Assembly: GCF_012927355.1 (NCBI RefSeq)
Contig: NZ_JABBGK010000001.1
Coordinates: 986,649 to 1,050,648 of the forward strand
DNA: 64,000 nt
Reading direction: 5' to 3'
Source: Rhizobium terricola
Lineage (GTDB): Bacteria; Pseudomonadota; Alphaproteobacteria; Rhizobiales; Rhizobiaceae
The position numbers and the translations under genes are program-made. Positions 7,744 to 16,366 of the stretch are shown here, in pieces. A model generated the notes under the pieces. The model did not search any database. It was not told the DNA's origin and saw only the letters and a program-made list of their open reading frames with translations. Every line of letters begins with the position of its first letter. The first letter of the stretch is position 1.

Positions 7744-9048
7744 TCAATCGATCAGGCTGGTGAGTTTCATGCCGGCATTGAGGAAGTGCATGGGGTCGAC
7801 CGCTTCGCCGTTGCGGCGGACCTCGTAGTGGATATGCGGCCCGGTCGAGCGGCCGGTGTTGCCGGAAAGGCCGATCAGGTCCCCGCTGGCGACCTCGTCT
7901 CCGACCTTCACAAGAATGCGCGACATGTGGCCGAAGCGGGTCGTGATGCCAAGCCCGTGGTCGATCTCGACCATGTTGCCATAGCCGCCGGCCGGCCCCG
8001 CCGCAATGACCTTGCCGGCGCCGGTGCTGCGGATCTCGCCCCCGACGGGAGAGCGGAAGTCGATGCCGGCATGCATGGCGAGCCCGCCGAAGAACGGATC
8101 GGGTCGGTTGCCGAAGCGGCTGGTGATGTCCTTGCCGGGAGCGGGATTTGCAAAGGGCAGGCGCTTGGCCGTGTCGCGCACGGTTTCGAGACGGCTCAGT
8201 GCCGCGTCCAGTTCGTTGAGCGATGCGTTGAAAGCTTCCGACGGCTGGGGCGCCATGTAAGGCCCGCCGATCGCGTCGCTGTCCTGAAGTGATATCTCGT
8301 CGTCGACCGCTACGCCGTTGCGGCGGAGAATACCCGAAATTTCGTCGGCGGTGGCACTGGCGCCGGTGGTCAGTCGCTGGATACGCTCGAGCTGATCCTG
8401 TTCGATGTCCTTCAGCGACAGGGTCATGTGGGAGAAAACCCGGTCGGCCCGATCGGCGACGGTGTCCTGCAACGGCACGTAGCCGAGCGCGGTGGTGCTG
8501 GATTGCGACGTGTCGGGCTTGCCGCCGAGCAGTTTCTCGATCGCCTGAACCCCGCCTGAAAGGCTTGCCTGGCGGTTGTCCGTGTTCGGCTTGACTGTAG
8601 GGAGGGGGCCGGAGGAAGGCAGTTCGCCGGCAGCCTCGGCGCGGTCGAGCAGCGCGCCCAGTCGGCCGTGGCGCGTCGTCAGCGCCATCTGCTGCTCGAG
8701 CAGCTTCTCGACCTTCTCCTCGACCACTTGCTGATCGAGCAGCTGACGGGAGGTGACGCGATCGACCTGGGCTCGGAGGGCCGCGATGCGATCCTCATAT
8801 TCGTGCTGCATGCGAGCCTGACGGGCCATCGAGGCGCCAATCAGGTTGTCGCGAAAGACGAGATAGGTGGTCGCGCCGAGATAGCCGATCGCCATCATGC
8901 CGACAAAACACAGGGCAAGGCCGGCCATCCAGGGGCGGATTGTCATGTGGCGAATCTTGTCGCCGCTTGCCAGGATGACAACATGCTGTTGCCGACGCTT
9001 GCCAAAGACCTGGTTTGTTGACTTGCCCGCCACGGGTATCTCCATCAC
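7744..9048 (-). CDS. Membrane-anchored M23 family metallopeptidase
   Basis: A 434-residue protein with a short cytoplasmic N-terminus, one membrane segment (about residues 36-62), a Gln/Glu-rich coiled-coil stretch to about residue 140, a linker, and a C-terminal M23 (LytM-like) domain. The zinc ligands are present: His326 and Asp330 in HAGID, His374 in RFGHMS, and His405/His407 in GPHIHYEV. This suggests an active endopeptidase that cuts peptidoglycan cross-bridges in the periplasm, rather than an EnvC/NlpD-type activator with a dead site. The start codon follows a GGAGGC ribosome site; a second ATG lies directly after it. It is transcribed alone. Confidence 0.88.
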   Translation of the reverse strand: MMEIPVAGKSTNQVFGKRRQQHVVILASGDKIRHMTIRPWMAGLALCFVGMMAIGYLGATTYLVFRDNLIGASMARQARMQHEYEDRIAALRAQVDRVTSRQLLDQQVVEEKVEKLLEQQMALTTRHGRLGALLDRAEAAGELPSSGPLPTVKPNTDNRQASLSGGVQAIEKLLGGKPDTSQSSTTALGYVPLQDTVADRADRVFSHMTLSLKDIEQDQLERIQRLTTGASATADEISGILRRNGVAVDDEISLQDSDAIGGPYMAPQPSEAFNASLNELDAALSRLETVRDTAKRLPFANPAPGKDITSRFGNRPDPFFGGLAMHAGIDFRSPVGGEIRSTGAGKVIAAGPAGGYGNMVEIDHGLGITTRFGHMSRILVKVGDEVASGDLIGLSGNTGRSTGPHIHYEVRRNGEAVDPMHFLNAGMKLTSLID

Positions 9049-9144
9049 GCCTCCAGCCGAATCCGACTGAAACCTGACGCGATTACACGCGGTTAAGGTT
9101 AATATTCACTGAATTAGAGTGAATTGAAGGACTTGGGGAGGGGC

Positions 9145-9978
9145 TCAGCTGCTGGTCGAGGTCAGCGAGCGGTAGAAGGATGGCGTGAGGCCGGCCTCGG
9201 CGCGCGCGACGTCGTTGAATGGCGCCTTGAGGGCTCCACGGAAGTTCGCACGGACCAGGTCCTTGAAGGTCGCGGCCGGGTCCTTCTTCTCGCGGGCACA
9301 GAGGAAACGGAACCATTTCGCGCCGACGGCCACATGGCCCTTTTCATCCTCGTAGATCACCTTCAGCACGTCGGCGCTTTCGATGTCGCCGGTCTCGCGC
9401 ATCTTGTCCTGCAGCGACGGCGTCACGTCGAGGCCGCGGGCCTCGAGAATGAGGGGCACGACCGCGAGCCTTGCGGTAAGGTCATTGCGGGTCGAGTGGG
9501 CGGCCTGCCAGAGACCGTCATGGGCCGGCATGTCGCCATAGTCGGCCCCAAGGGCCTTCAGGCGGTCGCGCACCATGCGGAAGTGCTTCGCCTCCTCGAA
9601 GGCGACCTGCATCCAACCGTCAAAGAAGGAATGAGGCACCGGTTCGCTGGCAAAGCGGGCGACGATGTCGAGGGCAAGGTCGACGGCGTTGAGTTCGATA
9701 TGGGCGAGCGCATGCAGCATGGCGATGCGGCCGGGCAGGGTGTGCAGAGAGCGCTTCTCGGTTGCCCGCGGAGGCACGAGCTCTGGCCTTGCGGGACGGC
9801 CAGGGCGCTCGGGGAGGTCCGGGTCGAGGGGCGAACGGAGCGACAGCCGCCGTTCGTGCCATCGGCGCGCGGTTTCCTGGGCCAGTTCGATCTTCTCGTC
9901 GAGATCGGAGGAGCGGATGGCGTGTGTCGCGCCATCCCGCAGCGAACCGATCGTCAGGCCCGTAATGCTGCCGGTCAT
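9145..9978 (-). CDS. DUF455 family ferritin-like protein
   Basis: A 277-residue protein of the DUF455 family. The core has ferritin-like helices with Glu/His pairs in HIELNAVDLALD, FEEAKHFRMV and YEDEKGHVAVG, suggesting a di-metal or tRNA-hydroxylase-like fold (MiaE is a distant relative). The biochemical role is unknown. The start at 9978 overlaps the stop of the peroxiredoxin gene (ATGA), so the two are translationally coupled. That links it loosely to oxidative or metal stress. The open frame continues upstream to 10542 but that part is a shadow of the peroxiredoxin gene. Confidence 0.82.
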   Translation of the reverse strand: MTGSITGLTIGSLRDGATHAIRSSDLDEKIELAQETARRWHERRLSLRSPLDPDLPERPGRPARPELVPPRATEKRSLHTLPGRIAMLHALAHIELNAVDLALDIVARFASEPVPHSFFDGWMQVAFEEAKHFRMVRDRLKALGADYGDMPAHDGLWQAAHSTRNDLTARLAVVPLILEARGLDVTPSLQDKMRETGDIESADVLKVIYEDEKGHVAVGAKWFRFLCAREKKDPAATFKDLVRANFRGALKAPFNDVARAEAGLTPSFYRSLTSTSS

Positions 9979-10445
9979 CGCAGCGCGCGAGCCGAGTTGA
10001 GGACGGTTTCCGCGTGGCCCGCCACCTTGACCTTGCGCCAGATGGCCGCGATGCGGCCGTCCGCATCGATCAGGAACGTGGTGCGCTCGACACCCATGTA
10101 GGTGCGGCCATACATGCTCTTTTCCTTCCAGACGCCATAGGCGGAGAGCATGGACTTTTCCTCGTCGGAGGCCAGCAGCACGTTGAGGCCGTGCTTGGCG
10201 GCGAACTTGTCGTGGCTTTTCACCGAATCGGGCGAGACGCCGATGACTTTCGTCCCTGCTTTTTTGAATTCTTCGGCGAGCGCGGTAAAATCGCGTGCCT
10301 CGGTCGTGCAGCCGCTCGTGTCGTCCTTCGGGTAGAAATAGACAACCACCGGGGCGCCTCGAAGGGCTGAAAGCGAGACCTCGCCGCCGCCGCCGGTCGG
10401 CAAGGTGAAGTCCGGAGCCATGTCGCCCGCTGCCAAATCTGCCAT
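9975..10445 (-). CDS. bcp: Peroxiredoxin, BCP/PrxQ type
   Basis: A 156-residue thiol peroxidase reducing hydrogen and organic peroxides. The active-site stretch YPKDDTSGCTTEARDF holds the peroxidatic Cys at residue 46. The resolving Cys found five residues later in classical E. coli Bcp is replaced by Arg, so this is a 1-Cys-type member needing an outside thiol. The start at 10445 opens the conserved sequence MADLAAGDMAPDF; upstream in-frame codons are not conserved-looking. A CTATAT hexamer at 10497-10502 (minus strand) may be its -10, though no good -35 is seen. It is coupled by ATGA overlap to the DUF455 gene. Confidence 0.9.
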   Translation of the reverse strand: MADLAAGDMAPDFTLPTGGGGEVSLSALRGAPVVVYFYPKDDTSGCTTEARDFTALAEEFKKAGTKVIGVSPDSVKSHDKFAAKHGLNVLLASDEEKSMLSAYGVWKEKSMYGRTYMGVERTTFLIDADGRIAAIWRKVKVAGHAETVLNSARALR

Positions 10446-10568
10446 GGGATAACCTTTCTTTTGCCCGCTTTGTGGATGAATATCCGCGCCTTCGATATAT
10501 AGTCCGCAACGCAGCCGTCCACCCCGGCTGTGATATCGGCATCGATCGACGGAGACAATCACCGGCAG

Positions 10569-13500
10569 ATGGGAGAAATCCGGGGCGAAAAGATACGTTT
10601 TCGCAGGCAGGACATCGTGCCCTTGCACGAGCTACCGTCGTCTCGCGTCGATGATCCCCTGATCGTCCATTGCCCTCCGCCGTCGTCCTGGGGTCGGCGT
10701 GTCACGCGCTATCTTGTCGGCATCGTCGGGATCGCCGTGGTCGTCTCCGGGGGCGTCTTTGCCGTCATCGAGAGCGGGGCGCTCGATTCGACGCTTTCCG
10801 AAGGCGCACGCAGCGTTCTCAACGCAGCCGTCGGTCCCAAATTTCGTGCAGAGGTCGGTAGCACCGCGATCCGCTTCTCGGACAATTTCCAGCTGGCTGT
10901 CGAAGCCCGCGACGTGTCGATCGTGCCCGAGGGCGGCGCAAGCCCGCTGGCGCTGACGAAGTCGGTTGGCCTGGTACTCGATCCGATGGCGCTGTTTCGT
11001 GGCAAGTTCCAGGTTCGCGAGATCGTCACGGAAGGTGTCGCGCTCGACGCCAACCTCCTGCCATCCGGGCCGCCGATCGATCTCTCGACACTGCGGGTCG
11101 ACAAGATCCCCACAGCGCTCGAGCGGGCTTTCCTCGAACTCGATACGATCCAGGCCTTCATCGCCAAGGGTGGTCTGGACCGGATGCGCGTCGGCGGGCT
11201 CTCGATCGCCGCGAAGGGCGTCGGCGGACGCCCCCTGACGATTACGGTCGATGATCTCGCCATGGAACGGGGAGCGGATGATTCCCTGTCCTTCTTCGGG
11301 GCGGTGTCCGTCAATGGCCAGCAGACAGAGATCTCCGCGCTCACTGCCAATAGCGGCGGCAAGGCCCGGTCCTTCACGCTACGGCTTGCGGATGTGCGTC
11401 TCACTCCATTCCTGTTGAAGCGGGACAAGAAGGGCAATGCGAGGCAGGGTCTCGACGGGTCCGCGGAGGTGACGATTTCCGCCAAGCGCGGTGCCGACGG
11501 CCAGGCGCCAGCCATGAGCGCCATCGTCGATACGGCCGGCGGCAAGATTTATGCCGACGGCAATGACCAGGACCTGACCCGTGCCCGGCTGAATCTATCC
11601 TACAATTTCGACAAGCACACGCTTGAACTTGCCAATTCCAAGGCCGAGTTCGGCCCGATGGTAATGCCGTTGTCCGGAGGACTGATCGACCTCGATCGGT
11701 TGCCCGGAAATGAAAAATCGGGCTCCGGGTTCGGAATCGATCTTGTCGTCAGCGAGGGCCGGGCCGCTGTTCCTGCCTCGGGTGATGAACCTTTTCCGTT
11801 TTCTCTCAAGGCGTTCGGGAAATATGTGAATGACGCACATGAGCTTCAGCTCGATACCCTGACGGTGTCGACTCCGCAGGGCAGGATGGATGCTTCTCTC
11901 GGCGTCCGTTTTGTGGGGACCGGTCCGGAGGTGCGTTTCGATGCGCTGATCGGCAACATGAAGTCGTCGGTCGTCAAGCAGCTGTGGCCCTACTGGATCG
12001 CCTCCAAGGCGCGGCGCTGGGTGCTTGCCAACATCTTCGGCGGCACGATCAGTAACGGGCAGATCTCCGTCTTCATCCCTCAGGACCGGCTGACCGTCGA
12101 GCCGCGTCCGCTGCACCTCAACCAGGACGAGCTGAGGATCAGCTTCGACATCGCCGATGCGCGGATGAACATCACTGGCGACATCCCGCCGCTGCGCGAC
12201 ACCAATGCCCATTTCGAGCTCTCGGGCCAGAAGGTGGTGACGACGATTCATTCGGCTGCATCCTATTTCCCGTCCGGACGCGTGGTGAAACTCGAACACG
12301 GCCAACTCGCTCTGGAGAATGTCTACGTCAAGCCGCTGATGGCCGATATCGATGTGTCAGTGTCAGGTGCGGCGGACGCCGTGGCCGAACTTGTTTCGTT
12401 CAAGCCCATCCGGGCGCTGGAGCGGATCGGATTTGCGGTCGAGGATTTCTCCGGCGCCGTCAAGGGCGATGCGTCCGTGCGGCTCGGCCTGATCTCCGAC
12501 CAGAACCCGCCCGAGCCGGTGTGGAGCGCCCATCTGGATCTTGCCGACGTCGATGTCGCCAAGCCCTTCGCCAACCGAAAGGTGACCGACCTCGCGGGCA
12601 AGCTGGACGTCGATCCGAAAGCGGCACGGCTGGAAGGCAAGGCAAGCATCGACGGCGTGCCCATTGACATCCGGCTGGTCGAACCCGTCGACAAGGATGA
12701 ACCGGTGGAGCGGGAGCGTGTCGTCAAGGTCAAGCTCGACAACGAGGAACGGCGGCGGCTCGTTCCGGGGCTCGACGATCTGGTCAATGGGCCAATCACC
12801 GTCGAGTTGACGCGGGTCGACGACAAGCGCCAGTCCGCGATGATCGACATGCGCGGTGCGACGCTGACCGTTCCTTGGGTCGGATGGTCGAAGGGGCAGG
12901 GCATCCCCGCCAAGGCAAGCTTCGAGGTCGTTGAAGGTGATGACCAGACCGCGATCGACAAGTTCGAGTTGACCGGCGACGGTTTCGGCGCAGTCGGCAA
13001 GCTGATTGTCGGCAAGTCCGGGCTTGTTTCAGCCGATCTGTCCCGGATGCGGCTCTCTCCGGCGGATGACTATGCGCTCGTCATACGTCAAAGCAAGGGC
13101 GGCTACGATGTCTCGGTGTCGGGCAAGTCGGCCGATGTCCGCTCGCTGATTTCGCAGCTGAAATCGCCGGGCGACGGTGCGGCCAAGAATGGCGGCAGCA
13201 AGTCTCCTGGCATCAAGCTCCAGGGACGTCTCGACCGCGTGGTGGGCTTCGGTGACCGAAGCCTGTCGGGTGTTTCGATCGTCTATGGATCGCGCGACGG
13301 CAAGACGACGGCGCTCGACTTTTCCGGTGTGACTGACAGTGGCCAGGCGGTCGTTTCGAAGCTGCGTCGCCCCGAGGGGCTGAGCGAGGTTTCCGTGACG
13401 ACCAGCGATGCCGGGGCGCTCGCGCGTTTCGTCAATCTCTACAACCGTATGAATGGCGGGCTGCTCAATCTCAAGCTTTCCGAAGGCGCCAACGGCATCT

Positions 13501-13979
13501 GGAACGGCTCCTTCGACATCCGCAATTTTCAGGTGGAGAACGAAGAGCGTCTGCAATCGATCGTCACCACGCCGGCCGGAGCGGGCGGCCAGAGCCTGAA
13601 CAGCGCGGTCAAGAAGGATATCGACGTCAGTTCTGCGCGGTTCCAGCGGGCCTTTGCACGGCTCGTGTATTCGGACGGCGCGCTTCGGGTCGACAATGGC
13701 ATCGTGCGGGGAGAGCAGATCGGGGCGACGTTCCAGGGACTGGTGCGCGACAGCCGTGGCCAGATCGACATGACCGGAACCTTCATGCCGGCCTATGGCC
13801 TCAACCGGTTGTTCGGCGAGTTACCGGTCATCGGCATCCTTCTCGGCAATGGCCGGGACCGCGGGCTGCTGGGCATCACCTTCAAGCTGACGGGGGCTGC
13901 GGATCAGCCGAAACTCGTCATCAATCCGTTGTCGATCATCGCGCCGGGTGTGTTCCGGCAGATCTTCGAATTCCGGTGA
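10569..13979 (+). CDS. Large AsmA-like/DUF3971 domain protein
   Basis: A protein of about 1136 residues with one N-terminal membrane anchor (YLVGIVGIAVVVSGGVFAVIES, about residues 48-70) and a very long periplasmic beta-rich body. The C-terminus, running through GTFMPAYGLNRLFGELPVIG to NPLSIIAPGVFRQIFEFR, is the AsmA-like C-terminal region shared with YhdP/TamB-type proteins. Such proteins are thought to form bridges carrying phospholipids to the outer membrane. The exact role of the rhizobial member is not known. Start chosen at ATG 10569 with GGAG upstream; a GTG at 10530 is also in frame. It is divergent from bcp across about 120 bases. Confidence 0.85.
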   Translation: MGEIRGEKIRFRRQDIVPLHELPSSRVDDPLIVHCPPPSSWGRRVTRYLVGIVGIAVVVSGGVFAVIESGALDSTLSEGARSVLNAAVGPKFRAEVGSTAIRFSDNFQLAVEARDVSIVPEGGASPLALTKSVGLVLDPMALFRGKFQVREIVTEGVALDANLLPSGPPIDLSTLRVDKIPTALERAFLELDTIQAFIAKGGLDRMRVGGLSIAAKGVGGRPLTITVDDLAMERGADDSLSFFGAVSVNGQQTEISALTANSGGKARSFTLRLADVRLTPFLLKRDKKGNARQGLDGSAEVTISAKRGADGQAPAMSAIVDTAGGKIYADGNDQDLTRARLNLSYNFDKHTLELANSKAEFGPMVMPLSGGLIDLDRLPGNEKSGSGFGIDLVVSEGRAAVPASGDEPFPFSLKAFGKYVNDAHELQLDTLTVSTPQGRMDASLGVRFVGTGPEVRFDALIGNMKSSVVKQLWPYWIASKARRWVLANIFGGTISNGQISVFIPQDRLTVEPRPLHLNQDELRISFDIADARMNITGDIPPLRDTNAHFELSGQKVVTTIHSAASYFPSGRVVKLEHGQLALENVYVKPLMADIDVSVSGAADAVAELVSFKPIRALERIGFAVEDFSGAVKGDASVRLGLISDQNPPEPVWSAHLDLADVDVAKPFANRKVTDLAGKLDVDPKAARLEGKASIDGVPIDIRLVEPVDKDEPVERERVVKVKLDNEERRRLVPGLDDLVNGPITVELTRVDDKRQSAMIDMRGATLTVPWVGWSKGQGIPAKASFEVVEGDDQTAIDKFELTGDGFGAVGKLIVGKSGLVSADLSRMRLSPADDYALVIRQSKGGYDVSVSGKSADVRSLISQLKSPGDGAAKNGGSKSPGIKLQGRLDRVVGFGDRSLSGVSIVYGSRDGKTTALDFSGVTDSGQAVVSKLRRPEGLSEVSVTTSDAGALARFVNLYNRMNGGLLNLKLSEGANGIWNGSFDIRNFQVENEERLQSIVTTPAGAGGQSLNSAVKKDIDVSSARFQRAFARLVYSDGALRVDNGIVRGEQIGATFQGLVRDSRGQIDMTGTFMPAYGLNRLFGELPVIGILLGNGRDRGLLGITFKLTGAADQPKLVINPLSIIAPGVFRQIFEFR

Positions 13980-14012
13980 TGGTATTGGCTGCCGGATGAC
14001 CGGCGGGCAGGC

Positions 14013-14624
14013 TTACAGGAATTCGGTGAGCGCTTCCCGTGACTGGAGCGTCAGGAACTCGATTGCCACGCCTTCGAGGAAGTGGCGGACGATACGGCCG
14101 CGCATGTTGCCGAGCTGTACGGCCGTGCCGATCGGTGGGCGGATGTCGATATCGACGGCGGCACCCGAAAGCGACAGGTCCATGAGGCGGCAGGGGTAGC
14201 GGCGCCCGTCTTCGAGGAGGAGCTCGGTCCGCGTGTTCCGCGGTGTCAGACGATCGTGGCGGCGATCCTCGGGGAGTCCGAGTTCATGCTTGTTGGCAAT
14301 CCAGGTCAGCTGCGCGGCGAGCTTCTCGCGCTTGCGTCCCGTGGCGTTGATCGACATCACGAAACCGTCATCGACCAGCTTGAGCACGGTGCCTTCGACG
14401 CGGCCGAGATGGTCGATATAGGCGATGACCCGTTCATTGGGCAGCGGGCAGCCGGCGCAGGCGAAGCGCACGTCGCCCGGTGACATGTCGACGACCTTGC
14501 AGACATATTCCTCGTAGTTGGCCAGCATCAGGCGGCCCTGCAGATTGACGGCCACGCGTTGGAACGCCCGCCTTTGTGCAGGGGATACGAGACCGCTGTT
14601 CTGCGCTGCCTGAGTTGAATACAT
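14013..14624 (-). CDS. Tandem PilZ domain protein
   Basis: A 203-residue protein with two PilZ-like halves. The second (about residues 118-195) has RRHDR followed by DLSLSGAAVDI, matching the RxxxR and D/NxSxxG signature for cyclic-di-GMP binding. The first (about residues 18-90) keeps RRAFQR, but its second motif reads DMSPGDVRF, without the normal Gly spacing, so it is probably weakened or non-binding. Such proteins turn cyclic-di-GMP levels into changes in motility, cellulose or surface behaviour. It is convergent with the AsmA-like gene, transcribed alone, and faces away from the structured RNA region upstream. Confidence 0.82.
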   Translation of the reverse strand: MYSTQAAQNSGLVSPAQRRAFQRVAVNLQGRLMLANYEEYVCKVVDMSPGDVRFACAGCPLPNERVIAYIDHLGRVEGTVLKLVDDGFVMSINATGRKREKLAAQLTWIANKHELGLPEDRRHDRLTPRNTRTELLLEDGRRYPCRLMDLSLSGAAVDIDIRPPIGTAVQLGNMRGRIVRHFLEGVAIEFLTLQSREALTEFL

Positions 14625-14802
14625 GAGTCAGGTTCTGAAATATTTGGCTATCGTTAAATGCTTAGCGGCAAGCCGTTAACATATGGTTTTATCAGAGGCG
14701 GACATGCCGCCGGTGGAAGTTCTTCAAGAACCGCAGTTAAGGTTAATACTTTCCAAGCGTTGCGTGGATTTTCGTGATGTGGCAAACGTTTTCATGACTT
14801 CA

Positions 14803-14893
14803 CGAAGGTTGTCCTTCGGCACAGACTTTCGGGTACGGGTTAAAACCTGGGGGACCCGATAGCCGTCCGGTTTGCCCCGGACGGCTTTTTTTT
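14803..14893 (+). ncRNA. Candidate small RNA or attenuating leader with three hairpins
   Basis: This lies in a 319-base stretch without genes (14625-14943). Three hairpins follow in order on the plus strand: CGAAGG/CCTTCG with a TTGT loop (14803-14818), TCGGGT/ACCCGA closing a second inner GGTT/AACC pairing (14829-14859), and a perfect 10-bp stem followed by seven T's (14861-14893). No plus-strand gene ends upstream that would need this terminator, since the neighbour is the divergent PilZ gene. It therefore either ends a small RNA, like the trans-acting sRNAs between genes in rhizobia, or terminates early the rhomboid mRNA starting at 14944. The 5' end is not defined; no convincing promoter was found. 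Confidence 0.5.
14861..14893 (+). terminator. Strong rho-independent terminator
   Basis: AGCCGTCCGG pairs with CCGGACGGCT across a six-base loop, followed by a run of seven T's. It sits 50 bases before the rhomboid start, oriented to stop plus-strand transcription. Confidence 0.8.
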
Positions 14894-14943
14894 GTTCCGT
14901 CCCTGGGATATGTCACGGGGAAGATATGCGGAAGGTCGAAGTC

Positions 14944-15708
14944 ATGGATGAAATGCCACCCCAGTCGCCCGATGGCGACGGCCCTGCCGAAGGTGGTGCC
15001 CCTCATCCCCGCAAGGCGGAGCCGATCTTCAATCTGCCCTCCGGTATCCTGATTGTGCTCGGCGGGCTCGCACTGATCTATGCCATTCAGTCGCTCGTGC
15101 TGTCGGCGCCGCTCGCGCAGTGGCTCGCCATCACCTTCGGGTTCTCGCCGGTTCGTTATGTCTATCCACTTTCCGAGCAGGGTTTCGAGTGGCTGTGGAG
15201 CCCGGTGACGTATTCGTTCCTGCATGGTAGCATCGAACATCTCGCTTTCAACGGCCTCTGGCTCGCCGCGTTCGGAACGCCGGTCCTGCGCCGCATCGGC
15301 AACATGCGGTTCGTAATTTTCTGGATCACCTCTTCGGCTGCCGGGGCGATCTTCCATGCTGCCTTCAATTGGGGCGAACCGACCGTCATGATCGGCGCCT
15401 CGGGTGTCGTTTCGGGATTGATGGGGGCCGCCTGCCGATTTGCGATCGGCCTGTCCGGGCGCGCCTTGCCGTCCTTTACCGGCTACCAGCCGCCGCGACT
15501 GTCCATCGGTGCGGCACTTTCCCTGAAGACGGTCCGGGTGTTCATTCTCGTCTGGTTTGCCGGCAATGTGGCCATCGCGCTCGGCCTGCCGTTGTTCGGC
15601 GATTTTGCCGGAACCGTTGCCTGGGATGCCCATATCGGCGGCTTCCTGTTCGGCTTCCTGTTCTTTGCGCTGTTCGATCCGATACGCAGCGAAATTCGGC
15701 TCCGTTAG
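14944..15708 (+). CDS. Rhomboid family intramembrane serine protease
   Basis: A 254-residue membrane protein. The catalytic dyad is visible: Ser153 in IGASGVVSG and His230 in WDAHIGGFLFG. Supporting motifs are HGSIEHLAFNGLWLAAFG and several hydrophobic segments. Rhomboids cut transmembrane helices of client proteins inside the inner membrane; the client here is unknown. Start chosen at ATG 14944 with GGAAGG eight bases before; ATG 14926, also preceded by a purine-rich GGGGAAG, would add six residues. A strong terminator lies in the presumed leader, so expression may be attenuated or driven by a promoter between 14894 and 14925. Confidence 0.88.
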   Translation: MDEMPPQSPDGDGPAEGGAPHPRKAEPIFNLPSGILIVLGGLALIYAIQSLVLSAPLAQWLAITFGFSPVRYVYPLSEQGFEWLWSPVTYSFLHGSIEHLAFNGLWLAAFGTPVLRRIGNMRFVIFWITSSAAGAIFHAAFNWGEPTVMIGASGVVSGLMGAACRFAIGLSGRALPSFTGYQPPRLSIGAALSLKTVRVFILVWFAGNVAIALGLPLFGDFAGTVAWDAHIGGFLFGFLFFALFDPIRSEIRLR

Positions 15709-15825
15709 GCCGCTACAACGGCGTATTGCAATCTCCTGAGATAACAGGCACCATTTTCGTGCGTCGCGGCCGCATGGAGGGTGGGGCTTTTGACGCGAAC
15801 GGGATGAATGCGAAGGAGGAGCGAA

Positions 15826-16260
15826 ATGTCTGCGACTGTCAGAAGCATACTCGAAGTGAAGGGACGCAGCGTCGTCACGATTGGACCGAACGTGACGCTG
15901 GCCGAAGCCGCCCGCGTGCTCGAAGAACACAAGATCGGTGCGGTCGTGGTCGTGGGCATGGAAGGCCGGATCGTCGGGATCTTCACGGAACGCGACGTCG
16001 TGCGCGCGATCGGCCAGGCCGGTTCTTCGTCTCTCGATCAGCCGGTCTCATCCATGATGACCGCGAACGTCTTTCGCTGCCGCGAGGAAACGACCGTCAA
16101 CGAATTGATGGAAGTGATGTCGAGCCGTCGTTTCCGCCACGTACCGGTCGAAGACAACGGCAAGCTTTGCGGCATCATCTCGATCGGGGACGTGGTGAAA
16201 TCCCGCATCCACGAGATCGAGACCGAGGCCGAGCAGATCAAGGCCTACATCGCCGGCTGA
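15826..16260 (+). CDS. CBS-pair domain protein
   Basis: A 144-residue protein made almost only of two CBS motifs: VVTIGPNVTLAEAARVLEEH through GIFTERDVVRAI, and TVNELMEVMSSRRFRHVPV through GIISIGDVVKSRI. CBS pairs bind adenosine ligands and act as energy or redox sensors. Free-standing ones like this are common in rhizobia, with unknown partners. Start at 15826 follows a clear GGAGGA ribosome site. It lies 117 bases after the rhomboid gene on the same strand. A C-terminal helix (HEIETEAEQIKAYIAG) extends past the second motif. Confidence 0.88.
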   Translation: MSATVRSILEVKGRSVVTIGPNVTLAEAARVLEEHKIGAVVVVGMEGRIVGIFTERDVVRAIGQAGSSSLDQPVSSMMTANVFRCREETTVNELMEVMSSRRFRHVPVEDNGKLCGIISIGDVVKSRIHEIETEAEQIKAYIAG

Positions 16261-16366
16261 GGCATCCTGCGGGGTGGATCGGCGCCGGTGACGCTTGCCT
16301 GGTCGATCGTGCCCCGCGGTTTTCATGTCAGTTGCGGCGTCGCTCGACGGGGCGCCGCTGAAGGGT

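Noticed and set aside
10497..10502. CTATAT as the -10 of bcp
   Set aside because: No acceptable -35 at 16-18 bases, so it is not called as a separate promoter.
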